This document shows, piece after piece, positions 1 through 6,413 of a DNA stretch of 8,432 bases. Within the stretch, counting starts at the first letter, position 1; every line of letters starts with the position of its first letter. Origin of the DNA: an uncultured Pedobacter sp. (GTDB lineage Bacteria > Bacteroidota > Bacteroidia > Sphingobacteriales > Sphingobacteriaceae); assembly GCF_946479715.1 (NCBI RefSeq), contig NZ_CAMLHF010000220.1, positions 1 through 8,432 on the forward strand, written 5' to 3'. The position numbers and the translations under genes were made by a program. The notes below the pieces were generated by a model. It was not told the DNA's origin and did no database searches. It saw only the letters and a list, made by a program, of their open reading frames with translations.

Positions 1-274
1 CTTTTTTATAGCCACTATTTACAGCGTTCGTAAGCAAAACCAGGGCACTATCTTTTTGACCACTTAGGGCATAACAACATGCCGCATTATAGTAATTATT
101 TGTTTTAAGCACCTTAAAGTCCACTTGTTGTGTTGCTTTTAGGTAATATTTGCCTGCTTCTTTAAAGTTTTTGGCTTTATAGAGACTGTCGGCTATTTTC
201 TCAGGATTTACCTGGGCAATTGATGCCGTGCTGGCTAGTAGAAATAGAACTAAGAGTTGTTTGAATTTAAGCAT
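1..274 (-). CDS. secreted TPR-type protein, N-terminal part only
   Basis: This gene is read leftwards and cut by the window edge; 91 codons are visible from an ATG at 272-274. Residues 1-20 form a clear signal peptide: Lys at positions 3 and 5, a hydrophobic core (LLVLFLLAS), then a signal peptidase I type site SIA|Q. The mature part has a helix pair typical of tetratricopeptide repeats (DSLYKAKNFKEAGKYYLKA, residues 29-47). A second one follows, with YYNAACCYALSGQKDSAL at 61-78 and NAVNSGYK at 83-90. The NAACxYAL...AVxxGY pattern resembles the TPR end-of-group form common in Bacteroidetes exported proteins. It would act in the periplasm, probably as a protein-interaction scaffold; any fused C-terminal domain is out of view. 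It diverges from the MFS gene across an 81-nt gap. The TPR call is solid, but the specific role is unknown. Confidence 0.8.
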   Translation of the reverse strand, partial: MLKFKQLLVLFLLASTASIAQVNPEKIADSLYKAKNFKEAGKYYLKATQQVDFKVLKTNNYYNAACCYALSGQKDSALVLLTNAVNSGYKK

Positions 275-330
275 GCGTTAAAGTGCTGGTAAAAGTATTT
301 GGCTAAAATAGAAAAAACTAATTGCTTTAT

Positions 331-338
331 TATCTTTG
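331..338 (+). promoter_or_regulatory. Bacteroidetes-type -7 promoter box (TATCTTTG)
   Basis: TATCTTTG matches the TAnnTTTG consensus of the Bacteroidetes primary sigma factor exactly. Transcription would start near 343-346, about ten bases before the ATG at 356. I see no TTG -33 element at the usual spacing, so the call rests on the -7 box and its position. It lies inside the longer open frame that begins with TTG at 299, and this argues that the MFS protein starts at 356. It would drive the MFS gene and possibly the genes after it. Confidence 0.5.
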
Positions 339-355
339 CCACAGCTCCACTACTT

Positions 356-1561
356 ATGTTATTATTCAAAGAAATTGCACGCACTTATAAACTTTCTTTT
401 ACTGGCTTAAGCCGCGAAACCTGGATCTTGAGCATTGTTATGCTCATCAATCGAAGTGGATACATGGCGGTGCCTTTTATGGGCTTATTCGTAACGCAAT
501 CGCTCCACAGACCGGCTTCCGATGCAGGATTAATCATTACTCTTTTTGGCGTTGGCTCTATAATGGGCTCTGCAGCAGGTGGTAAACTTACAGATGTAAT
601 TGGGTTTAGACCGGTTCAGATCGTAGCCTCTATTGTTAGCGGTATTTTCTTTCTGTTTTTTGCGCATATCACCAATTTTCATACCCTTTGTGTGCTTGCT
701 GTTGTGATCAGTTTCTTTTCAGAAGCCTTTCGCCCTGCCAACTTTGTAGCCGTAGCAGCCTATGCCAAGCCCGAATTACAGACCCGCTCTTATTCTTTAA
801 ACCGATTGGCGGTGAATATGGGATGGGCAGTAGGTGTAAGTATGGGCGGTTTAATTGCATCTTACGATTACAGATTGCTGTTTTATGTTGATGGCTCGGT
901 AAGTATTATTGCAGGGTTGGGTATCTTATGGTTTCTGCCAAAAATTAAGGATTACAGAAAGGCTTTAAACGAAAAGGCCAAAGGAATTGTGGTACGTAAG
1001 CCCTGGCAAGATGCAGTATTTATCAGATTTCTACTGTTAACTGCTGTTTTTGTGATTTGCGCTTTTCTGATGTTTAGAGTTGTTCCTGTATTTTATAAAG
1101 AAATATGGAAGATAGGCGAATTCGAAATAGGCTTAATATTAGGCCTCAACGGGATCATTATAGCACTGTTTGAAATGGTGATGATCCATAAGATTGAGCA
1201 TAAAAGATCTCCTATCTTTTTTATAGTAGTAGGTGCTTTATTAGTTGCATGTTCATTCGCTGTACTTTTGCTTCCTTTTGGAAGTCCTATTGTATTGGGC
1301 ACCTTGTGTATTGTTTTCTTCACCTTTGGTGAAATGTTTGCTTTGCCTTTTATCAATACCTTTGTAATGAGCAGGGCAAATGAGTTTAATAGGGGGCAAT
1401 ATGCAGGAGGATACATGCTTTGCTGGTCTATAGCGCAGGTTGTTGGTCCTATAGCCGGTTTTTTTATTGCCGAAAGGTATGGCTACAACACGCTTTGGAT
1501 AGTGATTACCATTTTGTTGCTGATATCGGCCTACATGTACAGGCTGATGAAGCAGGATTAA
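356..1561 (+). CDS. MFS transporter (DHA1-like, about 12 TM)
   Basis: This is an inner-membrane major facilitator superfamily protein of 401 residues, the normal MFS length, probably a proton-coupled exporter; the substrate is unknown. Long hydrophobic helices run through the whole protein. A motif A variant, GGKLTDVIGFRP, lies at about residues 75-86 in the loop after TM2, and INRSGYMAVPF in TM1 (31-41) is typical of the MdtH/YdhP-like branch. The TM5 motif C is degenerate: GVSMGG, without the usual Pro. I chose ATG 356 over the in-frame TTG at 299. The first 19 residues of the longer form precede a normal MFS N-terminus (MLLFKEIARTYKLSF), and a -7 promoter box lies at 331-338 within that stretch. 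It is followed after 33 nt by the ChrA-like gene on the same strand, so the two are likely co-transcribed. The family is certain, the substrate unknown. Confidence 0.9.
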   Translation: MLLFKEIARTYKLSFTGLSRETWILSIVMLINRSGYMAVPFMGLFVTQSLHRPASDAGLIITLFGVGSIMGSAAGGKLTDVIGFRPVQIVASIVSGIFFLFFAHITNFHTLCVLAVVISFFSEAFRPANFVAVAAYAKPELQTRSYSLNRLAVNMGWAVGVSMGGLIASYDYRLLFYVDGSVSIIAGLGILWFLPKIKDYRKALNEKAKGIVVRKPWQDAVFIRFLLLTAVFVICAFLMFRVVPVFYKEIWKIGEFEIGLILGLNGIIIALFEMVMIHKIEHKRSPIFFIVVGALLVACSFAVLLLPFGSPIVLGTLCIVFFTFGEMFALPFINTFVMSRANEFNRGQYAGGYMLCWSIAQVVGPIAGFFIAERYGYNTLWIVITILLLISAYMYRLMKQD

Positions 1562-1594
1562 TTTATTAATTTCGTAAAGTTTTCTAAATCAGAT

Positions 1595-2818
1595 GTGGAA
1601 GTGATAGTGGAGGATATCAGTACAGCGCAAAAGGAAGTGGGTTTAAAGTACCTTTTCCTTACTTTTCTAAAAATAGGATGTGTTTCTTTTGGTGGACATA
1701 TGGCTTTAATAGCGGTTGTTCAAAAGGAAATGATTGAAAAGGACAGAACGCTGAGTCAGGAAAATTTATTAAACGCCGTTAGTATTGCCAGTTTGTTGCC
1801 AGGGCCATTGGCTGTAAATGTGGTGTCTTATATTGGTTATCATCTGCACAAAAAAAATGGCTTGCTGGTAAGCATGCTGGGTATTCTGCTTCCGGCTTGT
1901 ATATTGATGTTTGTGCTGTCGTGGTGTTATTTTAATTATATTCATGTTAAGGATCTTTCGGGTATAATGGCCTATACTGTAGCAGCTGTAAGTGCTATTA
2001 TCTTAACTACTGGTTTAAATATATTTTTAAAGGAAGTAAAAGGGCATAACGGTAAAATAGGACTGTGTTTAATCTCGATACTATTACTTTATTTCATTAA
2101 AGGCTACCTGATCATTCTATTGTTGATACTGATCGGCGGCTTAATTGGTGTTTATTTTAAGCTGGCCAATTTAACTGATAATGGTGGGGCTAAATTTACA
2201 TGGGAGCGTTTGAGCAATGGTGCTAGAATAGGCTTATCATCGCTGTTGTTACTATATGCTGCCTTTATTTCCGGGGTATACCGATACACAGATCTGATTC
2301 TTCTTAAAATTGCCTCTGTGTTTTCTGGCATCAGTCTATCGCTTTTTGGCGGAGGATATGTGATGATCCCGATTATGCAGTCGCTTTTTGTAACAGAATT
2401 GAAGTGGCTGAGCAATCAGGAGTTTATAGATAGCATTGCTTTTAGCCAGCTAACGCCAGGGCCAATTCTGGTAAGTGCGTTTTTTACAGGTTATAAATTG
2501 GCTGGTGTGGCAGGAGCGACATTGGCAACAATCGCTATTTTTGTACCTTCTTCTATTTTAATGATCATCGTTTCAAAGATATTTAAGAATAATGCCGACT
2601 CAACAGTGATGAAAAATGCACTGGCAGGAATAAAACCTGTAGTAGTAGGCATGATCATCGCTTCTGGCATAAAGCTCTTTTTCTCAGTGCATTCCACGTC
2701 AATTAATGTTGCATTGTTTGTGATTGCATTTATTTTAAGTTTCAGATTTAAATTTAATCCTGTATACTTAATCATTATTTCTTTACTAATAGGGACTGCA
2801 GTACACTTTATGGGATAG
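1595..2818 (+). CDS. chrA: ChrA-family (CHR) anion transporter, two-domain form
   Basis: This is a 407-residue membrane protein of the chromate ion transporter superfamily, long-chain form with two homologous halves. Half 1 (about 18-190) has TFLKIGCVSFGGHMALI (23-39) and the LLPGP motif at 67-71. Half 2 (about 235-405) repeats them as GISLSLFGGGYVMIPIMQ (245-262) and FSQLTPGP at 283-290. Characterised members expel chromate, an analogue of sulfate, and many others have no known physiological substrate. No ATG lies near the N-terminus in frame. The start is GTG at 1595, with GTG at 1601 or 1607 as alternatives; the family usually begins shortly before the LKYLFLTFLK segment, so all three fit. 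It lies 33 nt after the MFS stop, in the same frame, and 27 nt before a sulfotransferase gene. Its position beside PAPS-using genes makes sulfate or another oxyanion a plausible substrate, which is inference only. Confidence 0.93.
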   Translation: MEVIVEDISTAQKEVGLKYLFLTFLKIGCVSFGGHMALIAVVQKEMIEKDRTLSQENLLNAVSIASLLPGPLAVNVVSYIGYHLHKKNGLLVSMLGILLPACILMFVLSWCYFNYIHVKDLSGIMAYTVAAVSAIILTTGLNIFLKEVKGHNGKIGLCLISILLLYFIKGYLIILLLILIGGLIGVYFKLANLTDNGGAKFTWERLSNGARIGLSSLLLLYAAFISGVYRYTDLILLKIASVFSGISLSLFGGGYVMIPIMQSLFVTELKWLSNQEFIDSIAFSQLTPGPILVSAFFTGYKLAGVAGATLATIAIFVPSSILMIIVSKIFKNNADSTVMKNALAGIKPVVVGMIIASGIKLFFSVHSTSINVALFVIAFILSFRFKFNPVYLIIISLLIGTAVHFMG

Positions 2819-2845
2819 GTGCTGAATTAATTTTAACTAACAAGA

Positions 2846-3862
2846 ATGACCAATACCGGCATACAAATTATAGGAACACAACGTTCCGGATCTAATCTTT
2901 TAAGGGTAATTCTGGATCAGTCGGCTGAAATAGCATCGCCGCATCCGCCTCATATTTTAGTGGTTTTTATGCCGCTTTTACATCTGTATGGCAAGCTTAA
3001 CAGTACTTCATATAAAATACTTGTTAATGATGTAGTAGCTTATGTAAATGCCAATCCGGTACCATGGGAAGGGGTGCTACTGAATGCAGACGAGATTTAC
3101 GAACAATCGACACGGTATGATCTATTAGAGATAAACAGGTTGGTATATGAACAGGCTGCGATTAGTAAAGGTGCTAAGTATTGGTGCTGTAAAAGTATGG
3201 CAAACGTTCACTATGCTACAGAAATGGAAGATTTTGGACTAAACCTGAAATACATTTATCTATATAGGGATGGGAGAGATGTAGCCTGCTCCTTTAAGAA
3301 AGCTATTGTTGGCGAAAAGCACATCTACCATCTTGCTAAGCAGTGGAGTGAAGATCAGGCTGCTTGTTTGAAATTAAGGGCAAGTTTACCGGCAGAGCGC
3401 TTTTTTGCGTTGAATTATGAAACATTGATTACAGAACCCGAAAAAGAGATTAAGAAATTATGCCTTTATCTGGATATCGCCTATCATCCTGATATGCTTA
3501 AGTTTTATGATTCCAAAACTTCTAAACTTACAGCAGCAGCAGGCCAAATGTGGAGTAATCTGGAAAAACCCATCATAAGTAACAATACCGGTAAATTTTT
3601 AAACGAATTTAAGGGGGATGATCTGGAGATCTTTGAACTGGTTGCCGGTGATGTATTGAGAGAATTGGATTACGAACTGGTTATTCAAAATGCTGATTCA
3701 AGTTTAATTGATGCCAGTCATATTGTTGTTTACGACAAAGAAAATGCAGTTTTAAAGAAAGAAACCTTGCAGACTGCCAGACAAAGTGATTTAGATAACA
3801 GAGAAGGACAGGCCAAAATCCTTAAAGAAATTAAAGAAAGAGCGGCAATAATTTTACCTTAA
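2846..3862 (+). CDS. PAPS-dependent sulfotransferase
   Basis: This is a 338-residue, probably cytoplasmic, sulfotransferase-fold protein (Sulfotransfer_3-like) that would move a sulfonate group from PAPS to an acceptor. The 5'-phosphosulfate-binding loop is GTQRSGSNLLR at residues 10-20. The 3'-phosphate motif is YLYRDGRDVACSF at 138-150, with Arg141 and Ser149 eight apart as in known sulfotransferases. RFFALNYETLITEPEKEI (185-202) is the conserved helix-loop seen in the family. NTGKFLNEF (247-255) sits where the last PAPS-contacting segment (usually GxW) is expected, with Phe in place of Trp. The fold appears to end near LDYELV (274-279), leaving a tail of about 60 charged residues of unknown role. 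The histidine-rich SPHPPH (31-36) may hold a catalytic base, but this is unproven. Three bases separate it from cysQ, so the two are co-translated partners. The acceptor (lipid, glycan or small molecule) cannot be told from sequence. Confidence 0.88.
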   Translation: MTNTGIQIIGTQRSGSNLLRVILDQSAEIASPHPPHILVVFMPLLHLYGKLNSTSYKILVNDVVAYVNANPVPWEGVLLNADEIYEQSTRYDLLEINRLVYEQAAISKGAKYWCCKSMANVHYATEMEDFGLNLKYIYLYRDGRDVACSFKKAIVGEKHIYHLAKQWSEDQAACLKLRASLPAERFFALNYETLITEPEKEIKKLCLYLDIAYHPDMLKFYDSKTSKLTAAAGQMWSNLEKPIISNNTGKFLNEFKGDDLEIFELVAGDVLRELDYELVIQNADSSLIDASHIVVYDKENAVLKKETLQTARQSDLDNREGQAKILKEIKERAAIILP

Positions 3863-3865
3863 GCA

Positions 3866-4630
3866 ATGAACATTACAGATATACAGCCCCTAATTGATAT
3901 CGCCATTAAAGCGGGAGAAGCTATTTTGGAGGTTTATAACGGAACACAGGAAGACTTTGGAATTACCAGGAAAGAAGACAATTCGCCGTTGACTGCTGCC
4001 GATCGTGTTTCGCATGACATCATTGTAGAAGGCTTAACTAAGCTTTACCCTGAAATACCAGTATTATCTGAAGAAGGTGCTGATATTGAATATGCTGTTA
4101 GAAAAGAATGGAAGCAGTATTGGTGTGTTGATCCACTGGATGGTACCAAAGAATTCATCAGCAGGAATGGTCAGTTTACCGTTAATATTGCATTTATGGA
4201 GCACAATAAGCCTGTAATTGGGGTAATTTACAGTCCTGTACTGAACGTGGTTTATTATGGAATTATAGGAAAAGGAAGCTGGAAAATGACACCCGGAGAA
4301 GCCCCTGAAGCCATCAGCGTAGATCAGAAAGCCAGTGAATGGATTGCTATAGGTAGTCGCTCTCATGCGGATGAGGATGAGGAGAATATCTTAAAAAAAT
4401 ATCCTGTGGTTAGTAAGCTTTCCATCGGTAGTTCATTAAAGTTCTGTTTAGTTGCAGAGGGTAAAGCTCAAATCTATTACAGAAAAGGACCAACCATGGA
4501 ATGGGATACTGCAGCCGGACAAGCCATAGCGGTAAGTAGTGGTGCCATTATGGTTAATGCAGATTTTGAAGAATTTGTTTACAATAAACCATCATTACTA
4601 AATCCCGGGTTTTACTGTAAAGTAAGTTAA
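3866..4630 (+). CDS. cysQ: 3'(2'),5'-bisphosphate nucleotidase CysQ
   Basis: This is a 254-residue member of the lithium-sensitive, Mg-dependent phosphatase (FIG/IMPase) superfamily. It hydrolyses 3'-phosphoadenosine 5'-phosphate (PAP) to AMP. The metal ligands are visible: Glu69-Glu70 in LSEE, Asp89 and Asp92 in WCVDPLDGTKEF (86-97), and Asp214 in EWDTAAG (212-218). The N-terminal NSPLTAADRVSH (39-50) is characteristic of CysQ rather than inositol monophosphatase, as is the DGTKEFI extension. PAP is the by-product of sulfotransferases and inhibits them, so its place 3 nt after a sulfotransferase gene fits a clean-up role. It would also serve general sulfate assimilation. There is no Shine-Dalgarno sequence, so translation is probably coupled to the gene before it. 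Its TAA stop shares the TTAA palindrome with the stop of cysC on the other strand. Confidence 0.95.
   Translation: MNITDIQPLIDIAIKAGEAILEVYNGTQEDFGITRKEDNSPLTAADRVSHDIIVEGLTKLYPEIPVLSEEGADIEYAVRKEWKQYWCVDPLDGTKEFISRNGQFTVNIAFMEHNKPVIGVIYSPVLNVVYYGIIGKGSWKMTPGEAPEAISVDQKASEWIAIGSRSHADEDEENILKKYPVVSKLSIGSSLKFCLVAEGKAQIYYRKGPTMEWDTAAGQAIAVSSGAIMVNADFEEFVYNKPSLLNPGFYCKVS
4627..4630. other. TTAA palindrome shared by two convergent stop codons
   Basis: Bases 4627-4630 read TTAA. The plus-strand TAA at 4628-4630 ends cysQ and the minus-strand TAA at 4627-4629 ends cysC. The two genes therefore overlap tail to tail by four bases, with no intergenic DNA and no visible hairpin terminator. Each transcript must run into the other gene before it ends. 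Confidence 0.9.
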
Positions 4631-5172
4631 GCATTATCAGCTATCCTGTTTTTTACTACGCTGTATAGCTGGGCACAACATTGTTGAGCGGTAAAATTAT
4701 CGGTATGGAGAATTAAATCTGGTGCTGTTGGTCTTTCAAAGGCTGAGCTTACGCCTGTAAAGTTTTTTAAGGTGTTGTTGTGTGCTTGCTCGTATAAGCC
4801 TTTAACGTCTCTTTGCTCGCAAATATCCAGCGGACAATCGATAAACACTTCGAAATACATATCGCCAAGAATGTTTTTGGCTATTGCTCTATGCCCATTT
4901 AAAGGCGTAATAAACGAACAGATAACAATTACTCCATTGGATGCAATTATTTTTGCGGTTTCGGCTGCCCGTCTGATATTTTCGGCCCTGTCGTCCATAC
5001 TAAAGCCCAGATTGTAGTTTAGGCCTTTTCTCATTTCATCACCATCAAGTTTCATAGAAAAGAAGCCGGATTCATTTAATTGCTCCTCAAATAGATTCGA
5101 TATTGTACTTTTCCCTGCTCCAGATAGGCCCATAAGCCATATCACCATGCCCTTTTGATGTGGTAATTTCAT
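4627..5172 (-). CDS. cysC: adenylylsulfate (APS) kinase
   Basis: The enzyme phosphorylates APS with ATP to give PAPS, the donor for sulfotransferases and the substrate of PAPS reductase. It has 181 residues, slightly short for the usual 190-210. The Walker A loop is GLSGAGKST at residues 15-23. LDGDEMRKGLN (42-52) and DRAENIRRAAE (61-71) are the substrate-binding segments. FIDCPLDICEQRDVKGLY (110-127) and LKNFTGVSSAFERP (135-148) form the typical lid and C-terminal part. Where most APS kinases have FISP, with a Ser that can be phosphorylated, this one has FITPLNGHR (87-95) with Thr89. ATG at 5170-5172 is the natural start. The gene converges on cysQ and diverges from an MFS gene across 44 bp. 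No sulfate adenylyltransferase gene (cysD/cysN) lies next to it, so APS must come from genes elsewhere. Confidence 0.95.
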   Translation of the reverse strand: MKLPHQKGMVIWLMGLSGAGKSTISNLFEEQLNESGFFSMKLDGDEMRKGLNYNLGFSMDDRAENIRRAAETAKIIASNGVIVICSFITPLNGHRAIAKNILGDMYFEVFIDCPLDICEQRDVKGLYEQAHNNTLKNFTGVSSAFERPTAPDLILHTDNFTAQQCCAQLYSVVKNRIADNA

Positions 5173-5200
5173 TAAACGAATGTATAAAAAAATAGTTTAC

Positions 5201-5208
5201 TACCTTTG
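5201..5208 (+). promoter_or_regulatory. Bacteroidetes-type -7 promoter box (TACCTTTG)
   Basis: TACCTTTG is an exact match to TAnnTTTG and is followed by CA, in the form often seen at Bacteroidetes promoters. It sits nine bases before the ATG at 5217, so the transcript of the MFS gene would have almost no leader. A TTG -33 element is not apparent. The box overlaps an imperfect palindrome (ACCTT-T-GCAAGGT, 5202-5214), which might bind a regulator, though it is too short to claim this. Confidence 0.55.
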
Positions 5209-5216
5209 CAAGGTCA

Positions 5217-6413
5217 ATGAATAATTCCACTACATCAGATCCGATATACAACCTTCCTTTTGCATTACTCTGTCTGAGTTCACTTTTATTTTCTGCCAGT
5301 TTTAATATGCTTATACCTGATTTGCCAGCTTACCTTAGTGGTTTGGGTGGTGCTGAGTATAAGGGCTTGATTATAGCATTGTTTACGCTTACGGCAGGTA
5401 TATCGAGGCCATTTAGCGGAAAGCTAACCGACACCATTGGCAGGGTTCCGGTTATGGCAGTAGGATCTATTGTGTGCTTTGTATGCGGATTCTTATACCC
5501 AATACTGGGCACTGTTTCCGGTTTTTTGTTTCTGCGTCTTATTCATGGTTTTTCAACCGGTTTTAAGCCAACTGCTACTGCGGCTTACGTTGCAGATATT
5601 ATTCCGAGGGAGCGTTGGGGAGAGGCTTTAGGAATACATGGTTTGTGTTTTAGCACCGGAATGGCCATTGGCCCTGCTATTGGTAGTTTTATTAGTGGCC
5701 TGTATTCAATAAATGTACTGTTTTACAGCTCATCTGCGTTGGCGCTGCTTTCGATCATCATATTGATGAATATGAAAGAGACCTTGAAGGATAGAAAGAA
5801 ATTCAGTTTATCTATTCTTAAAATATCCCGCAAGGATATTATTGATATTAGGGTATTACCTGCAGCTATTGTAACCTTGTTATCGTATGTAGGTTATGGC
5901 GTAATACTTACCTTAATACCTGATTGGAGTGGTTATATAGGACTGGCCAACAAGGGAATATTTTTTATGGTGTTTACCATATCGTCATTACTGATCAGAT
6001 TTATTGCCGGAAAAGTGTCTGATAAATATGGCCGTTTGAATGTGGCAATCTGCGGATTGACCATTTTGTGTGCTTCTTTGGTGATCACAGGATACGGCAC
6101 TTCTGAAGCCGGTTTAATTACCGGAGCTGTAGTTTATGGCATAGGTGCAGGTGTTTTATCTCCTGCATTAAATGCGTGGACTATAGACCTTAGTCACCCG
6201 CAACATAGAGGTAAAGCTATGGCAACCATGTACATCGCTCTTGAAGCAGGTATAGGTTTGGGTGCGTTATTTGCCGGCTGGGCATATCAGGACGTGATCT
6301 TTATGATCCCGTCCATTCTATATTGTACTGCTGGTGTTGCATTTATGGCACTAGTGTATATGGTGATCTGGAAAAAGAGATCTATGTCATTTAGAGGGAG
6401 CGATAGCGACTGA
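5217..6413 (+). CDS. MFS transporter (DHA1-like drug/metabolite exporter)
   Basis: This is a 398-residue inner-membrane major facilitator protein with about 12 predicted helices; it probably works as a proton antiporter, substrate unknown. Motif A is textbook: SRPFSGKLTDTIGR at residues 63-76, repeated in the second half as RFIAGKVSDKYGR (261-273). Motif B is RLIHGFSTG (107-115). Motif C in TM5 is GMAIGPAIGSFISG (148-161), the GPxxG form that marks exporters. PRERWGEALG (130-139) is the usual loop between TM4 and TM5. The ATG at 5217 follows a -7 promoter box by nine bases, which favours this start. The protein is not closely similar to the other MFS protein at 356-1561, so they are unlikely to be recent duplicates. 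Its last 27 bases overlap the 3' end of the lipid kinase gene on the other strand. Confidence 0.93.
   Translation: MNNSTTSDPIYNLPFALLCLSSLLFSASFNMLIPDLPAYLSGLGGAEYKGLIIALFTLTAGISRPFSGKLTDTIGRVPVMAVGSIVCFVCGFLYPILGTVSGFLFLRLIHGFSTGFKPTATAAYVADIIPRERWGEALGIHGLCFSTGMAIGPAIGSFISGLYSINVLFYSSSALALLSIIILMNMKETLKDRKKFSLSILKISRKDIIDIRVLPAAIVTLLSYVGYGVILTLIPDWSGYIGLANKGIFFMVFTISSLLIRFIAGKVSDKYGRLNVAICGLTILCASLVITGYGTSEAGLITGAVVYGIGAGVLSPALNAWTIDLSHPQHRGKAMATMYIALEAGIGLGALFAGWAYQDVIFMIPSILYCTAGVAFMALVYMVIWKKRSMSFRGSDSD

Larger units (their letters stand above)
356..4630 (+). other. probable transcription unit: MFS, ChrA-like, sulfotransferase, cysQ
   Basis: Four genes on the plus strand follow each other with gaps of 33, 27 and 3 nt. 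No stem-loop followed by a T run is visible in the first two gaps. The only perfect -7 box seen in front of any of them is at 331-338. Weaker one-mismatch boxes occur in the gaps (TAATTTCG at 1567-1574, TAATTTTA at 2828-2835), so internal starts cannot be excluded. The link between the sulfotransferase gene and cysQ is strong; the link to the first two genes is moderate. Confidence 0.5.

Noticed and set aside
290..297. Possible -7 box (TACTTTTA, minus strand) for the TPR gene
   Set aside because: It has one mismatch at the important final G, in an AT-rich gap, with no -33 element.
1357..1364. TACCTTTG, an exact -7 box, inside the first MFS gene
   Set aside because: It lies within conserved MFS coding sequence (NTFVM) far from any gene start. 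It shows that single matches occur by chance, so -7 boxes are called only where they sit just before a start.
1093..1416. Minus-strand open frame of 107 codons inside the first MFS gene
   Set aside because: It is antisense to well-conserved transmembrane coding sequence, has no recognisable domain and is a shadow of the MFS gene. The same applies to the other antisense frames within the chrA-like gene, cysQ, the second MFS gene and surE.
2846..5172. Reading the cys genes as an ordinary assimilatory sulfate-reduction operon
   Set aside because: PAPS reductase, sulfite reductase and ATP sulfurylase genes are all absent here, and a sulfotransferase is coupled to cysQ, so a sulfonation role fits better. 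The genes may still serve assimilation as well.
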